This document shows positions 25,586 to 34,403 of a stretch of 64,000 nucleotides of DNA, one piece after another (position 1 is the stretch's first letter; each line of letters opens with the position of its first letter). The position numbers and the translations under genes were made by a program. Source of the DNA: Rubrobacter xylanophilus. Lineage in GTDB: Bacteria; Actinomycetota; Rubrobacteria; Rubrobacterales; Rubrobacteraceae. The notes under the pieces are model-generated. The model was given only the letters and a program-made list of their open reading frames with translations. It had not been told where the DNA came from and made no database searches. The stretch spans positions 186,001 through 250,000 of the forward strand of contig NZ_AP019791.1 of the NCBI RefSeq assembly GCF_007164525.1, given 5' to 3'.

Positions 25586-26490
25586 CCCGAGAAGAGCCCG
25601 CCGACGCCGGGCCTGAGGCGCCCCTCGGCGTCCAGGTAGTCGCGCCAGCTCCGCTTCGGCGCATAGCCCAGCATCCTCTCGGCCTTCTCGCAGCAGATGC
25701 CCGAGGCGTCCTCCCGGGGGAGAGGCTCCCTGATCTCGACCCCGTCGCCGTAGTAGCGGCGCACGAGCTCCCTGAACGGCCGCCCGCAGGCGTTGTCCGG
25801 GGAGGCGATGTAGAAGACCTCGTGGCCGGGCAGGTCGCTCTCCACGGCCAGCACGATGGCGTCTGCCAGGTCGTAGACGTCTATGTAGCTCCAGAAGTTG
25901 GGAGAGAGCACCGAGGGATCTCGAACCTGCGGTCCCAGGTTGCGCTCGTAGTTTCCCTCGTGTTGCACCCAGGAGGGGCGGATGGAGATGCACCGGATGT
26001 CGCTCCGGCGCACAGCGGCGTCCATGAGCTGCTCCCCGAAGTGCTTGGAGAGGGCGTAGGGGTCCTGCGGCCGCACCGGGTGCTCTTCGTCCACCGGGAC
26101 GTAGTCGGGCAGGAAGGGGCGCTCGGGGAAGAAGAAGCCCGGGACGGTCTCGCTGGAGATGTTCACGAAGCGCCGGACTCCCCATCGCACCGCGGCCTCC
26201 AGGACGTTGAAGGTGGACATCAGGTTGTTCTGGAAGACGGTGTGGGGCGGATGATGCGTGGGCTCGGGGATGGCCGCCGCGTGCACCACAGCCTCCACCC
26301 CGCGCACCGCCGCGAAGGCCTCTCCGGCGTCGGTGAGCTCCGCCCGGACGTAGGCCGGCTCTCCCTCCTCCGGCCGCTCGAAGACCGGCGGGGCCAGGTC
26401 CGTGGCACGGACCCGGTGTCCGGCCTCCGTGAGGGCCGCGACGGCCGCACGCCCGACCTTGCCGCAAGCCCCGGTGACGAGCACCTCCAT
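25582..26490 (-). CDS. NAD-dependent epimerase/dehydratase (extended SDR)
   Basis: A 302-residue extended short-chain dehydrogenase. GACGKVG at the N-terminus binds NAD; DLAPP marks the second strand; the active site Tyr-x-x-x-Lys is in PYALSKHFGE near residues 148-152, with a Ser at VNISSE. The substrate is likely a nucleotide sugar or a related polyol; it cannot be told from sequence. ATG at 26490. It stands alone, 24 nt after the anti-sigma gene end (same strand), so it may be the last gene of the sigma operon. Confidence 0.8.
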   Translation of the reverse strand: MEVLVTGACGKVGRAAVAALTEAGHRVRATDLAPPVFERPEEGEPAYVRAELTDAGEAFAAVRGVEAVVHAAAIPEPTHHPPHTVFQNNLMSTFNVLEAAVRWGVRRFVNISSETVPGFFFPERPFLPDYVPVDEEHPVRPQDPYALSKHFGEQLMDAAVRRSDIRCISIRPSWVQHEGNYERNLGPQVRDPSVLSPNFWSYIDVYDLADAIVLAVESDLPGHEVFYIASPDNACGRPFRELVRRYYGDGVEIREPLPREDASGICCEKAERMLGYAPKRSWRDYLDAEGRLRPGVGGLFSG

Positions 26491-26513
26491 TCCGCATGCC
26501 TCCTTCCGTTCGC

Positions 26514-27176
26514 TCAGCTCTCGTGCAGCCGGCCCTGGAGCACCCGCTTCGGGCTCGGGCCGGGGTCTCCGGGGGAGCGCTCCCGGGTGATACCCACCCG
26601 CCGGTAGCCGTAGGCCACCCGGGGGGCGTTCATGACCACGCTCGCCCGGCCCGCCTCGTCCACGGTGAAGCCGCCGCAGCTTATCCTGCGACCGTCCTCC
26701 CGGACGAACCAGAGCTCGTAGTACTCGCCGCGGCCGAGCGGCGGGAGCCCCGAGACCTCCAGCCGGACGCGCATGTTGCTCCCGGACTCCTCCATCCGGA
26801 GCTCGCCGCGGGCCCCGGGGGCGAGGTTGGTGGGGGAGAGGGTCGCGGTCATCGCCTCCGCGGTGTCCGTGCGGTGGAGGGCGGCGTACACCACCCCGGC
26901 GGCGACGAGCACGGCCAGGAGCGCGGCCGCCAGGGCGGGCCTGGTGAAGAGGGTGCTTCTCCCGCGCGGGAGCCGCTCCCGGACGTTTTCGGGCGGGCGG
27001 AGCGCGGCCGCGGAGCGCAGGGCCTCGTGGGCCATCTTAAGGTCCCGCAGCTCCTCCCGGCACACCGGGCACTCGCGGAGGTGTTCCTCGACCTCCGCCC
27101 GCTCTTCGGGCTCCAGCTGCCCGAGCAGGTAGGGACCTAGCCGCTCGCCGGTGCGCTCGTGCGCCCCGCCGGTCAT
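26514..27176 (-). CDS. Anti-sigma factor, zinc-finger plus RskA-type domain
   Basis: A 220-residue membrane protein. Residues about 10-50 hold the zinc-binding anti-sigma motif H-x3-C-x2-C (HLRECPVC). One membrane segment (about 80-100) is followed by an extracytoplasmic RskA-like domain (RLEVSGLPPLGRGEYYELW as key segment). It should bind the ECF sigma factor encoded just upstream and release it on an envelope signal. ATG at 27176 overlaps the sigma stop as ATGA, a clear sign of translational coupling. Confidence 0.87.
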   Translation of the reverse strand: MTGGAHERTGERLGPYLLGQLEPEERAEVEEHLRECPVCREELRDLKMAHEALRSAAALRPPENVRERLPRGRSTLFTRPALAAALLAVLVAAGVVYAALHRTDTAEAMTATLSPTNLAPGARGELRMEESGSNMRVRLEVSGLPPLGRGEYYELWFVREDGRRISCGGFTVDEAGRASVVMNAPRVAYGYRRVGITRERSPGDPGPSPKRVLQGRLHES

Positions 27177-27823
27177 CCCCCGCCCTCCAGTTCCCGCCGC
27201 AGGCTCTTCAGGGCTGCGCTCGTGCGGCTCTTCACCGTGCCGAGGGGGAGGCCGGTGGCCTCCGAGATCTCTCGCTGGGTCAGGCCGCGGAAGTAGGCGA
27301 GCACGAGCACCTCCCGGTGCTCGGGGGTGAGCCGGGAGAGCGCCTCGGCCACGTCCAGCGCCTCGGGCACCGCGCCGGCCGCGTCCCCCTCGGCCCGCTC
27401 GACGCCTCCACCCTCCGCGGGCCGGGGACGGGCCCGCCGCCGGCGGTCGAGGTCGGTGATGCGGTTGCGGGCTATGCGGTAGACCCAGGTGGAGAACCCT
27501 GCGCGGGAGGGGTCGAAGGAGGCGGCGTTCCGCCACACGGCCACGAAGACGTCCTGCACCAGCTCCTCGGCGAGCGGCCGGTCCCCGAGCAGCCGGAGCC
27601 CGAGCGCGTAGACGAGGCCGCCGTAGCGGTCGTAGAGTTCGGCGAGGGCCCGGGTGTCCCCCGAGGCGGCGATGCGCCGCACCAGCTCCTCGTCCGGCGC
27701 CCTGCGGCTCTCCTGCTTGCTGGATCGTCTCCTGCGGCGCGCCACTGCGGGGCTAAGCATAGCCTCAACCGCCCCGCACCGCACGAGCGGCGGGACGACC
27801 GTCCTGAACGCGAGCTCCGCCAT
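27173..27823 (-). CDS. ECF-family RNA polymerase sigma factor (SigK-like)
   Basis: A 216-residue sigma factor. Region 2 spans about residues 45-115 (ELYDRYGGLVYALGLRLLG, then ELVQDVFVAVWR) and region 4 spans about 155-210 (LTPEHREVLVLAYFRGL, TQREISEATGLPLGTVKSR). It pairs with the anti-sigma gene downstream. ATG at 27823 is chosen because a TATAAA box lies 8 nt before it (leaderless); an internal ATG at 27760 is the alternative, since the first 21 residues are not typical of the family. Confidence 0.87.
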   Translation of the reverse strand: MAELAFRTVVPPLVRCGAVEAMLSPAVARRRRRSSKQESRRAPDEELVRRIAASGDTRALAELYDRYGGLVYALGLRLLGDRPLAEELVQDVFVAVWRNAASFDPSRAGFSTWVYRIARNRITDLDRRRRARPRPAEGGGVERAEGDAAGAVPEALDVAEALSRLTPEHREVLVLAYFRGLTQREISEATGLPLGTVKSRTSAALKSLRRELEGGG

Positions 27824-27831
27824 ACGCCAGG

Positions 27832-27837
27832 TTTATA
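27832..27837 (-). promoter_or_regulatory. -10 box of the sigma-factor gene
   Basis: TATAAA on the minus strand, 8 nt before the ATG. It implies a leaderless mRNA. Confidence 0.45.
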
Positions 27838-27866
27838 CGTCGGCGGGAGAAGGGCGGATGCGGCCT

Positions 27867-28904
27867 TCAGCCGCCCAGGGCCTCCACCAGGCGCCTCCAG
27901 AAACGGTCGCGCTCGCCGGGGGCGAACGGCATGTAGAGCGAGATGCGCTCCATGAGCCCCTCGTAGCGCTCCCTGAGCGCCTCCCCCAGCTCATCCGGCG
28001 GCGCCTCGACCGCGAAGGCGGAGAGCATCTCGTCGGTGATGAGGCGTGGCATCTCCTCCCAGCGCTTGCGGCGGGCCAGCTCCGAGAGCCGTTCCCCGGC
28101 CATCTCCCAGCCGTGCACCTCGAGCACCGGGCGGTAGGTGGGGGTTGAGGCGTAGAAGGCCGCCTGGGCGCGCATGGCTTCCCGCTGGGCTTCGATCTCC
28201 TGCCGGCTCTCCCCGGTGATCACGAAGACCGAGGTGGCCAGGTGCACCTCCTCCGGGCTGCGCCCGGCCTCCCGGGCCCCGGCGGCTATCCCCGGCTTCA
28301 CCACCCGCCGGACGTATTCCGGCGAGTGGAAGGGGTGGACGTGGAAGCCGTCGCACAGCTCGCCCGCCAGCCGGGAGAGCCGCTCGCCCACACCGGCGAT
28401 GTACACCGGGATCTCCGGGTGTTCTATGGGCCCCGGGTTGAAGAAGGGGGTGAGCAGGGTGTGCCGGTAGAACTCGCCCTCGAAGTCCAGCGGGGTGTCG
28501 TTCTGGAAGGCGTCCCAGATGGCGCGCAGCGCCAGGATGTACTCCCTGAGGCGGGCGACGGGCCTGCCCCAGGGCATTCCGAAGCGGCGGGTGATGTGCG
28601 CCCTCACCTGGGTGCCCAGCCCCAGGATCAGGCGCCCCCCTGAGAGCTCCTGCAGGTCCCAGGCGGTCTGGGCCATCTCCATCGGGGAGCGGGAGAAGGC
28701 TATGGCCACCGAGGTGAGCAGCTGCAGCCGCTGGGTGACGCTGCCGGCCACGGCGAGCGGCAGAAAGGCGTCGTGCTTGGTCTCGCTAGTCACCAACCCG
28801 GCGAAGCCGAGCTCTTCCGCCGCACGGGCCACGTCCCCGACCCGTCGCAGGTATCCGCCCTCGACCCCGAGCCCGACGTCGAGCTTCACCGGGCCCCCGC
28901 TCAT
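27867..28904 (-). CDS. LLM-class F420-type oxidoreductase
   Basis: A 345-residue luciferase-like monooxygenase-fold (TIM barrel) enzyme. Typical segments: [12 protein letters not shown] at the start, ALAFSRSP-like [41 protein letters not shown] and IPVYIAGVG. In F420-producing actinobacteria this class mostly uses F420 rather than FMN, and F420 genes are present in this window. The substrate is unknown. ATG at 28904 overlaps the TGA of the quinone-oxidoreductase gene (ATGA), so they are translationally coupled. The long open frame that continues upstream to 30422 is not coding. Confidence 0.82.
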   Translation of the reverse strand: MSGGPVKLDVGLGVEGGYLRRVGDVARAAEELGFAGLVTSETKHDAFLPLAVAGSVTQRLQLLTSVAIAFSRSPMEMAQTAWDLQELSGGRLILGLGTQVRAHITRRFGMPWGRPVARLREYILALRAIWDAFQNDTPLDFEGEFYRHTLLTPFFNPGPIEHPEIPVYIAGVGERLSRLAGELCDGFHVHPFHSPEYVRRVVKPGIAAGAREAGRSPEEVHLATSVFVITGESRQEIEAQREAMRAQAAFYASTPTYRPVLEVHGWEMAGERLSELARRKRWEEMPRLITDEMLSAFAVEAPPDELGEALRERYEGLMERISLYMPFAPGERDRFWRRLVEALGG

Positions 28905-29875
28905 GGTATGAGGAGGAGCTTGCCGGTGGTCCTGCGGCCCTCCAGGTCTTCGTGGGCCTTTGCGGCCTCCGAGAGCGGGTAGGTGCCGCCGATGCGGACC
29001 TTGAGGGTGCCGTTGCCGATCCAGGAGAGGATGCTCTCGGCGCGCCACAGAAGCTCCTCGCGGGTGGCGGTGTAGTGGGCCAGGGAGGGGCGGGTGACGA
29101 AGAGCCCGCCCTTCTGGTTGAGGATCTGCAGGTCCACCGGTGGCACCGGCCCGCTCGACTGCCCGAAGAGCACCATGTACCCGCGCAGCCGCAGCACGTC
29201 GAGGCCGCCCTCGAAGGTGGCGCGCCCCACGGAGTCGTAGACGACGTGCACCCCGTCCCCGCCGGTGATCCTCCGGGTCTCCTCGACGAAGTCCTGCTCG
29301 GTGTAGAGGATGACCTCGTCGGCCCCGGCCTCCCGGGCGAGCCGGGCCTTCTCTTCGGTCCCGGCCGTCCCGATGACGGTGGCGCCGCGCATCTTGGCCA
29401 TCTGTATGAGCAGCAACCCCACGCCCCCCGCCGCGGCGTGTACCAGCGCGACGTGCCCCTCCTCCAGCGGGAAGGTGCTGTGGGTGAGGTAGTGGGCCGT
29501 CATCCCCTGCAGCATCGCCGCCGCCGCAACCCGGGCCTCGACCAGCGTGACGTTCACCGGGACCAGCCGGTCGGCGGGGACCACGGCGTACTCGGCGTAG
29601 GCCCCGCCTGGGGCGCTCGCGAAGGCCACGTAGTCCCCCTCCGAGAACCCTTCGACGCCCTCCCCGAGGGCGTCGACCCGCCCGGCGCCCTCCTGACCTA
29701 TGACGAACGGGGTCTCCCTGGGGTAGAGGCCCTTGCGGTGGTAGACGTCGATGAAGTTCACCCCGCAGGCCTCGAGCCGGACCCGCACCTCCCCGGGACC
29801 GGGCTCCGGCGTCGGAACCTCCTCGTAGCTCAGAACCTCGGGCCCCCCGGGCTCGTGCACCCTCACGGCCTTCAT
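28901..29875 (-). CDS. NADPH:quinone oxidoreductase (QorA-like MDR)
   Basis: A 324-residue zinc-less MDR protein close to [22 protein letters not shown] at the start, [24 protein letters not shown], and the NADPH-binding [16 protein letters not shown] near residues 142-157. It reduces quinones to semiquinones or related enones. ATG at 29875. It precedes and is coupled to the F420-type oxidoreductase gene, which suggests a joint redox role. Confidence 0.88.
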   Translation of the reverse strand: MKAVRVHEPGGPEVLSYEEVPTPEPGPGEVRVRLEACGVNFIDVYHRKGLYPRETPFVIGQEGAGRVDALGEGVEGFSEGDYVAFASAPGGAYAEYAVVPADRLVPVNVTLVEARVAAAAMLQGMTAHYLTHSTFPLEEGHVALVHAAAGGVGLLLIQMAKMRGATVIGTAGTEEKARLAREAGADEVILYTEQDFVEETRRITGGDGVHVVYDSVGRATFEGGLDVLRLRGYMVLFGQSSGPVPPVDLQILNQKGGLFVTRPSLAHYTATREELLWRAESILSWIGNGTLKVRIGGTYPLSEAAKAHEDLEGRRTTGKLLLIP

Positions 29876-29968
29876 CCCCTGTCCACCCTCCCCTCTCTCG
29901 TAGATCGGTCGTCTCGCCTGGCCATTTTACCGCGGCGCGGGACGTTCTTTGCCGGTGGCGGGGGCGCG

Positions 29969-29977
29969 TGGTAATCT
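29969..29977 (+). promoter_or_regulatory. Extended -10 of the kinase gene
   Basis: TGG-TAATCT; start point near 29984, leader of about 34 nt before the ATG at 30018. Confidence 0.4.
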
Positions 29978-30017
29978 CGGAGCTGACCCGCAGGCTACTC
30001 GTCTTCAGGTGGGCCGG

Positions 30018-31397
30018 ATGGAGATCGCAGACCGCACCACGGTGGACGGCCGCTACGCCGTGCTGGGGCGGCTGGGCGGCGGCGGGATGGCCGAGGTCTT
30101 CCTGGCACACGACCGGGTGCTCGGCAGGGAGGTGGCTCTGAAGGTGCTGCGGGAGGCCTACGCCTCGGACGCCCGGTTCGTCGAACGCTTCCGGCGCGAG
30201 GCCAGAAGCGTCGCCGCGCTCTCGCACCCGAACATCGTCTCCATCTACGACCACGGCAGGACGGCGGATGGCACCTACTACATCGCCATGGAGCACGTCC
30301 CCGGTGGGACGCTGAAGGAGAGGATCCTCAAACAGGCTCCCCTGCCCCCGGAGGAGGCCGCCGGGACGGCCCTGCAGGTGGCGCGGGCGCTCGGGGTGGC
30401 CCACGGGCGCGGCATCGTCCACCGGGACATAAAGCCCCAGAACATCCTCCTCGGTTCCTCCGGTGAGGCGAAGGTGGCGGACTTCGGGATCGCCCGGGCA
30501 GCCTCGGAGGCGACCATCTCCGGGACGAGCCTGGTGCTGGGGACCGCGGGGTACATGTCCCCGGAGCAGGCGATGGGCCGCCGCGCCGGGGCCCGCAGCG
30601 ACCTCTACTCTTTAGGCGTGGTGCTCTACGAGATGCTCACCGGAAGCCTCCCCTACGAGGCCGATACCCCCGTCGCGGTGGCAATCCGCCACATCCACGA
30701 GCCGCCGCGCCATCCCCGCTCGGTCAACCCGGCGGTGCCGGCGGCGCTGGACGCCGTGACGGTGCGGCTGCTCGCGAAGCGGCCGGAGGATCGCTACCCG
30801 GACGCCGCTGCGCTGGCGGAGGATCTGGAGCGTTTCCTCTCCGGGGATGCACCGCTGGAGGCGACCCGCCCGCTCCGGCCCGCTTCCCCGCCCGCCGGGC
30901 GCCGGAGGGGGACGTGGCGGGCGATCCGCGGGGCGGTGGCCGCCGGGGCCCTGGCCCTGCTCGCCGCCGGGGCGGTCTGGACCGCCGCCGTCGCCCCCTG
31001 GTGGGAGGACGATGCCGTCCGGCAGGCTGTGAGGACCCCGGACGCCTCGGGGCCGGCGGGTGTGCCGGTCCAGGGCGCGGGGGAGGACCGCTCCTCCCCG
31101 GACCGGGACGCCGGGCGGGTGGTCGTGATCCCCGCCGCCGGGGAGTCCGCACCTGCCGGAGAGACCCCCGTTCCTTCCGGCGGGGAGGGGGAGCTCGGTG
31201 CGCAGGACCGGCTGGAGTCGCAGCCCACCCCGCGACCGGCGGAGCCCGCTGCAGGAGAAGAGTCCGCAGCGGGGAGTCGGCCCGATCCCGCGCCGCAGCT
31301 GGCCCCGCAGCCGGTCCCGCAACCCGCCCCCGATACGCCGCCCTCTGGGGGGGAGATCGCCGACCAGGTTCTGCAGGAGGTCGGGATCGAAGACTGA
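30018..31397 (+). CDS. Membrane-anchored Ser/Thr protein kinase (PknB-like)
   Basis: A 459-residue Hanks-type kinase. Residues about 12-275 form the catalytic domain: Gly loop LGGGGMAEVF, Lys42 in VALKVL, HRDIKPQNIL near 135, DFGIARA near 155 and the SPEQA segment. A membrane helix (about 300-325) separates it from a disordered Pro/Ala/Glu-rich external region, with no PASTA repeats visible. Such kinases regulate cell-wall synthesis and division; the sensor ligand here is not apparent. ATG at 30018; the open frame before it has no start support. Confidence 0.88.
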   Translation: MEIADRTTVDGRYAVLGRLGGGGMAEVFLAHDRVLGREVALKVLREAYASDARFVERFRREARSVAALSHPNIVSIYDHGRTADGTYYIAMEHVPGGTLKERILKQAPLPPEEAAGTALQVARALGVAHGRGIVHRDIKPQNILLGSSGEAKVADFGIARAASEATISGTSLVLGTAGYMSPEQAMGRRAGARSDLYSLGVVLYEMLTGSLPYEADTPVAVAIRHIHEPPRHPRSVNPAVPAALDAVTVRLLAKRPEDRYPDAAALAEDLERFLSGDAPLEATRPLRPASPPAGRRRGTWRAIRGAVAAGALALLAAGAVWTAAVAPWWEDDAVRQAVRTPDASGPAGVPVQGAGEDRSSPDRDAGRVVVIPAAGESAPAGETPVPSGGEGELGAQDRLESQPTPRPAEPAAGEESAAGSRPDPAPQLAPQPVPQPAPDTPPSGGEIADQVLQEVGIED

Positions 31398-31413
31398 GCG
31401 CCCCCACTCTGGT

Positions 31414-31441
31414 ATAGTCCTCTGGCGGGGCAGAGGACTAT
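31414..31441 (+). promoter_or_regulatory. Inverted repeat over the -10 of the decarboxylase gene
   Basis: Eleven-nt arms ATAGTCCTCTG / CAGAGGACTAT with a 6-nt loop. The left arm overlaps a TATAGT -10 candidate at 31413, and the right arm abuts the GGAGGAGG ribosome site. It may be an operator, or a hairpin that limits read-through from the kinase gene. Confidence 0.5.
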
Positions 31442-31463
31442 CCGGAGGAGGTGGCGAGGCGAG

Positions 31464-33050
31464 ATGCCCACGGTCCGCGAGGCGACCCTCGACCTTCTGC
31501 GCGAGCTCGGGATGACGACGATCTTCGGCAACCCGGGCTCGACCGAGCTTCCCTTCCTGAGGGATCTTCCGGAGGACTTCCGCTACGTGCTGGCGCTGCA
31601 GGAGGCTAGCGCCCTCTCCATGGCCGAGGGCTACGCCCGGGGGACGGGAGGCGCGGCGCTGGTGAACCTGCACACCGCACCCGGGCTCGGGAACGCCATG
31701 GGCGCGCTCGTCACCGCCTACCACAACAAGACCCCGCTCGTGGTCACCGCCGGCCAGCAGCACCGGGGGCACCTGGCGCTCGAGCCCCTGCTCTCCGGGC
31801 GGCTCGTGGAGCTGGCCCGGCCCTACGTCAAACGGAGCCACGAGCCCGCCCGCGCCGAGGACGTCCCGCACGAGCTCTTGCGGGCCTACCACACCGCCCG
31901 GCAGCAGCCCTCCGGGCCGGTCTTCCTCTCCATCCCGATGGACGACTGGGAGGCGGAGGCCGCCGCGCCCGAGGTGCGCGAGGTCTCCTACCGCACCGCC
32001 CCCGACCCGGATGCCTTGCGGCGGGCCGCCGCCGTGCTGCGGGAGGCGGCCCGCCCGGCCATCGTCGCCGGCCCCGGTGTGGCCCGTTCGGGGGCCTTCT
32101 CTGAGGTGGTGGCGCTCGCCGAGCGGCTGCGGGCCGAGGTTTGGCAGGACGGCGTGGCGGCGCTCGCCGGGTTTCCGCAGAGCCACCCGCTCTTCCGGGG
32201 CGTCCTGCCGCTCGCCCAGCGGCTGGTAGCGGAGGCCCTCGCCCCCTACGACGCCGTGCTGGTGCTCGGGGCCCCGGCCTTCACCTACTACCCCTACCTG
32301 CCGGGAGAAGTGGTCCGGGAGGGGACGGCGCTCGTCCAGATCACGGAGGACCCCGAAGAGGCCGCCCGCGCCCCGGCCGGGACGGGCATCGTCGGGGACG
32401 TGGGGCTCGCCGCCGAGGGGCTGCTCGGGCTGCTCCCGGAGGAGCCCGGGCGTCCCGCTCCCCCGCCGGGAGACCCCCTCCCGGCTCCGGAGCCCTCCTC
32501 CCCGATGAGCGTGGACTACGTCATGCACACGATAGCGGAGCTCCTGCCCGAGGGGGCCGTCCTGGCCGACGAGTCCACCTCGAGCAAGCCCGTGCTCTAC
32601 CGGCGCGTCCGGGCCGACGAGCCGCTCGGCCACCTCACCTCCGCCGCCGGGGGGCTCGGCTTCGCCATGCCCGCCGCCGTGGGGCTCGGGCTCGCGCTCC
32701 CCGACCGCAAGGCCGTCTGCGTCATCGGGGACGGCTCCAGCATGTACTCCATACAGTCGCTCTGGACCGCCGCCCGGTACGGGGTCGGCGTGGCCGTGGT
32801 GGTCATCAACAACCGGGGCTATTCCATCCTCAAGAGCTTCCGAGACCTCATGGGCCTCGGCGAGAACGTCCCGGGGCTCGACCTGCCGGGCATAGACATC
32901 GTCCAGATAGCCCGCGGCTTCGGCTGCGACGGCGAGCGGGTGGAGGAGCCCGACGAACTCCCGCAGGCCCTCAAGCGCGCCTTCTCCTCCGAGACGCCCT
33001 ACCTGGTGGACGTCCTCGTGGACACCGCCGTTCCCCGAATGGCCCGCTAG
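31464..33050 (+). CDS. Benzoylformate-decarboxylase-like TPP enzyme
   Basis: A 528-residue TPP-dependent decarboxylase similar along its length to Pseudomonas benzoylformate decarboxylase. Family residues occupy the same numbers: Ser26 (GNPGSTE), Glu47 (LQEAS) and His70 (NLHTAPG). The second active-site His (His281 in the Pseudomonas enzyme, in FRYHQY) is Tyr276 here (FTYYPY). The TPP motif GDGSSMYSIQ ends with NNRGYSIL. Activity on benzoylformate is thus uncertain; another aromatic or branched 2-oxoacid is possible. ATG at 31464 follows GGAGGAGG. Confidence 0.82.
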   Translation: MPTVREATLDLLRELGMTTIFGNPGSTELPFLRDLPEDFRYVLALQEASALSMAEGYARGTGGAALVNLHTAPGLGNAMGALVTAYHNKTPLVVTAGQQHRGHLALEPLLSGRLVELARPYVKRSHEPARAEDVPHELLRAYHTARQQPSGPVFLSIPMDDWEAEAAAPEVREVSYRTAPDPDALRRAAAVLREAARPAIVAGPGVARSGAFSEVVALAERLRAEVWQDGVAALAGFPQSHPLFRGVLPLAQRLVAEALAPYDAVLVLGAPAFTYYPYLPGEVVREGTALVQITEDPEEAARAPAGTGIVGDVGLAAEGLLGLLPEEPGRPAPPPGDPLPAPEPSSPMSVDYVMHTIAELLPEGAVLADESTSSKPVLYRRVRADEPLGHLTSAAGGLGFAMPAAVGLGLALPDRKAVCVIGDGSSMYSIQSLWTAARYGVGVAVVVINNRGYSILKSFRDLMGLGENVPGLDLPGIDIVQIARGFGCDGERVEEPDELPQALKRAFSSETPYLVDVLVDTAVPRMAR

Positions 33051-33071
33051 AAGAGGCTTACCGTACGGCCG

Positions 33072-33100
33072 TTTTGCCCGGGGAGGCGGCGCGCTATACT
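33072..33100 (+). promoter_or_regulatory. Candidate promoter before the cas10 remnant
   Basis: TTTTGC, 17-nt spacer, TATACT, followed by a small inverted repeat CTGGAT-AG-ATCCAG. Confidence 0.4.
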
Positions 33101-33134
33101 TCCTGGATAGATCCAGAGGGAAGGAAGAACTTGC

Positions 33135-33269
33135 ATCGCCCGGGAGGAGGATTTGTTCGATCTTCGCGAGGTCGCGCTCGCGGCCCTTTTGCACGACGTC
33201 GGCAAGCTCTTGCAACGAGGCTCCGGAGATCCACGGCTGGCGACGCATACCCGCTTCGGGGAGGTGTAA
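33135..33269 (+). pseudogene. Remnant of a type III CRISPR cas10 (csm1-like) 5' end
   Basis: A 44-codon open stretch contains ALAALLHDVGKLLQRG, the HD-domain signature (His-Asp) at the very N-terminus of Cas10/Csm1. It ends at a TAA 39 codons after the TTG at 33153. The strong ribosome site GAGGGAAGGAAG lies about 8 nt before an ATC at 33135, where an ATG would be expected, so the start codon may have mutated; a TTG at 33153 is the only other start. The next 250 nt hold no recognisable Cas sequence. No other cas genes or CRISPR repeats are visible in the window. Confidence 0.6.
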
Positions 33270-33478
33270 GCCGACGGGGCTCTGGATCAGGGGAGCTTCG
33301 CCGAAGGGGCTGGCCGCCGGTACGGCTGGGATTGTCGGCTTGCCTGTAGACGCTCCGGAGGGGCACCGCCCAGCTACGAGAGGCGCGCCGGCAGCTACTG
33401 GGCGAGGCCAACGGTTGCAGCCGTCAGTCCTCTGATCGGTTCGGTAACGGACCCTCGGGCAAGGCGGGAGAGATTCAG
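33270..33478. other. Non-coding gap after the cas10 remnant
   Basis: Part of the roughly 470-nt interval between the decarboxylase and hydrolase genes. Frames are open in places, but no start with a ribosome site and no family motif is seen. It is probably decayed sequence. Confidence 0.4.
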
Positions 33479-33501
33479 CCCGGGGGTGAAACAACCCCGG
33501 G
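33479..33501 (-). terminator. Hairpin after the hydrolase gene
   Basis: CCCGGGG / CCCCGGG stem with a 9-nt loop, 18 nt past the hydrolase stop read on the minus strand. There is no clear U-run. Confidence 0.4.
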
Positions 33502-33518
33502 CAGTGACCGCGGCACGT

Positions 33519-34403
33519 TCAGGCCCATTTGCGGATGAACTCGGCCGTCGCAGCGTTGACTTCCCTGGGGTGGGACGCGCTGAGGAAGTGTTGACCACCA
33601 TCTACGACCACAAGTTTTGCGTCGGCGGAATTGATGAACATCGTGATCTCTTCTTCCGCGTTGGGCACTGTGTAGACTGAATCCTCCGTGCCGTGCATCC
33701 AGAGTACGGGGCAACGTACGGCGTCGAGACGCCCGTGAAGGCCATCGCGGTCTCGCAGGTTGATGGTGCACATGCGCAGGCGCATGCGCCCTTCGTCTCC
33801 CCTGTAGTTCGTCTTCTCGATCCGGTGCCAGCGCTGTCGCTCCTCCTCGGAGGACGGCCCGCCGAAGCCGGCGCTGAGAATGAAATCGCAGAAGTCGTCG
33901 TCAACGGTCCAGTCGTCACCGACCGGTTCGGAGAGCGCGTCGATGAGGGGGGTGCAGACGGCGGCGCAGTCCCAGCATCCGAGTTTTCGGCTCCGTTCGC
34001 TTTCGTAGTCCATCGAGGTGCCGAGCGGGATGATCCCCTTGATCCGCTCGGGCTGAAGCATCGCCATCCGGGCTGCGATCCATCCGCCCTGGGAGGTGCC
34101 GAGCACAAAGGCCTCACGGATGTCGAACGCGTCGAGAACCTGTAGTGCTGCAATGGCAGTGTCCCAGTAGGTGAATTGCTCAAACGGCGTACGGGTGGCA
34201 CCGTGCCCGTAGGGTTCGATGGCCAGCAGGTTGGCCACCTCCGAAAGCGTCTCGTCCTCGAACTGCGGGACGTAGAGCTCAACCGAGGTGCTGAACGAGT
34301 TTATCAAGACGAGCGTCGGCAGGTTCGCGTCGTAGGGTCTTCCGAAGCGATGGCCGATGCGCGATCCCCCCAGGTGCGGCACGCTAACGGTTTCGGTGTC
34401 CAT
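33519..34403 (-). CDS. Alpha/beta hydrolase, compositionally atypical
   Basis: A 294-residue alpha/beta hydrolase. The nucleophile elbow is GTSQGG (Ser near residue 104), an Asp lies in HGTEDSVY, and the catalytic His is in GGQHFLSASHP. Substrate unknown; the fold class includes esterases, lactonases and C-C hydrolases. ATG at 34403 follows GGAGGAG at 6 nt. GC content and third-position GC are visibly lower than in neighbours, and the leader is AT-rich (TATTTTTATTTAATA), which suggests recent transfer. It neighbours a cas10 remnant, so the area looks like an insertion site. Confidence 0.78.
   Translation of the reverse strand: MDTETVSVPHLGGSRIGHRFGRPYDANLPTLVLINSFSTSVELYVPQFEDETLSEVANLLAIEPYGHGATRTPFEQFTYWDTAIAALQVLDAFDIREAFVLGTSQGGWIAARMAMLQPERIKGIIPLGTSMDYESERSRKLGCWDCAAVCTPLIDALSEPVGDDWTVDDDFCDFILSAGFGGPSSEEERQRWHRIEKTNYRGDEGRMRLRMCTINLRDRDGLHGRLDAVRCPVLWMHGTEDSVYTVPNAEEEITMFINSADAKLVVVDGGQHFLSASHPREVNAATAEFIRKWA

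Noticed and set aside
28905-30422. Upstream extension of the F420-type oxidoreductase frame
   Set aside because: It overlaps the quinone oxidoreductase in another phase; the ATGA overlap at 28901-28904 marks the real start.
30612-33494. Open frame of 960 codons on the minus strand across kinase and decarboxylase
   Set aside because: Shadow frame in GC-rich DNA; no start signal or family motif.
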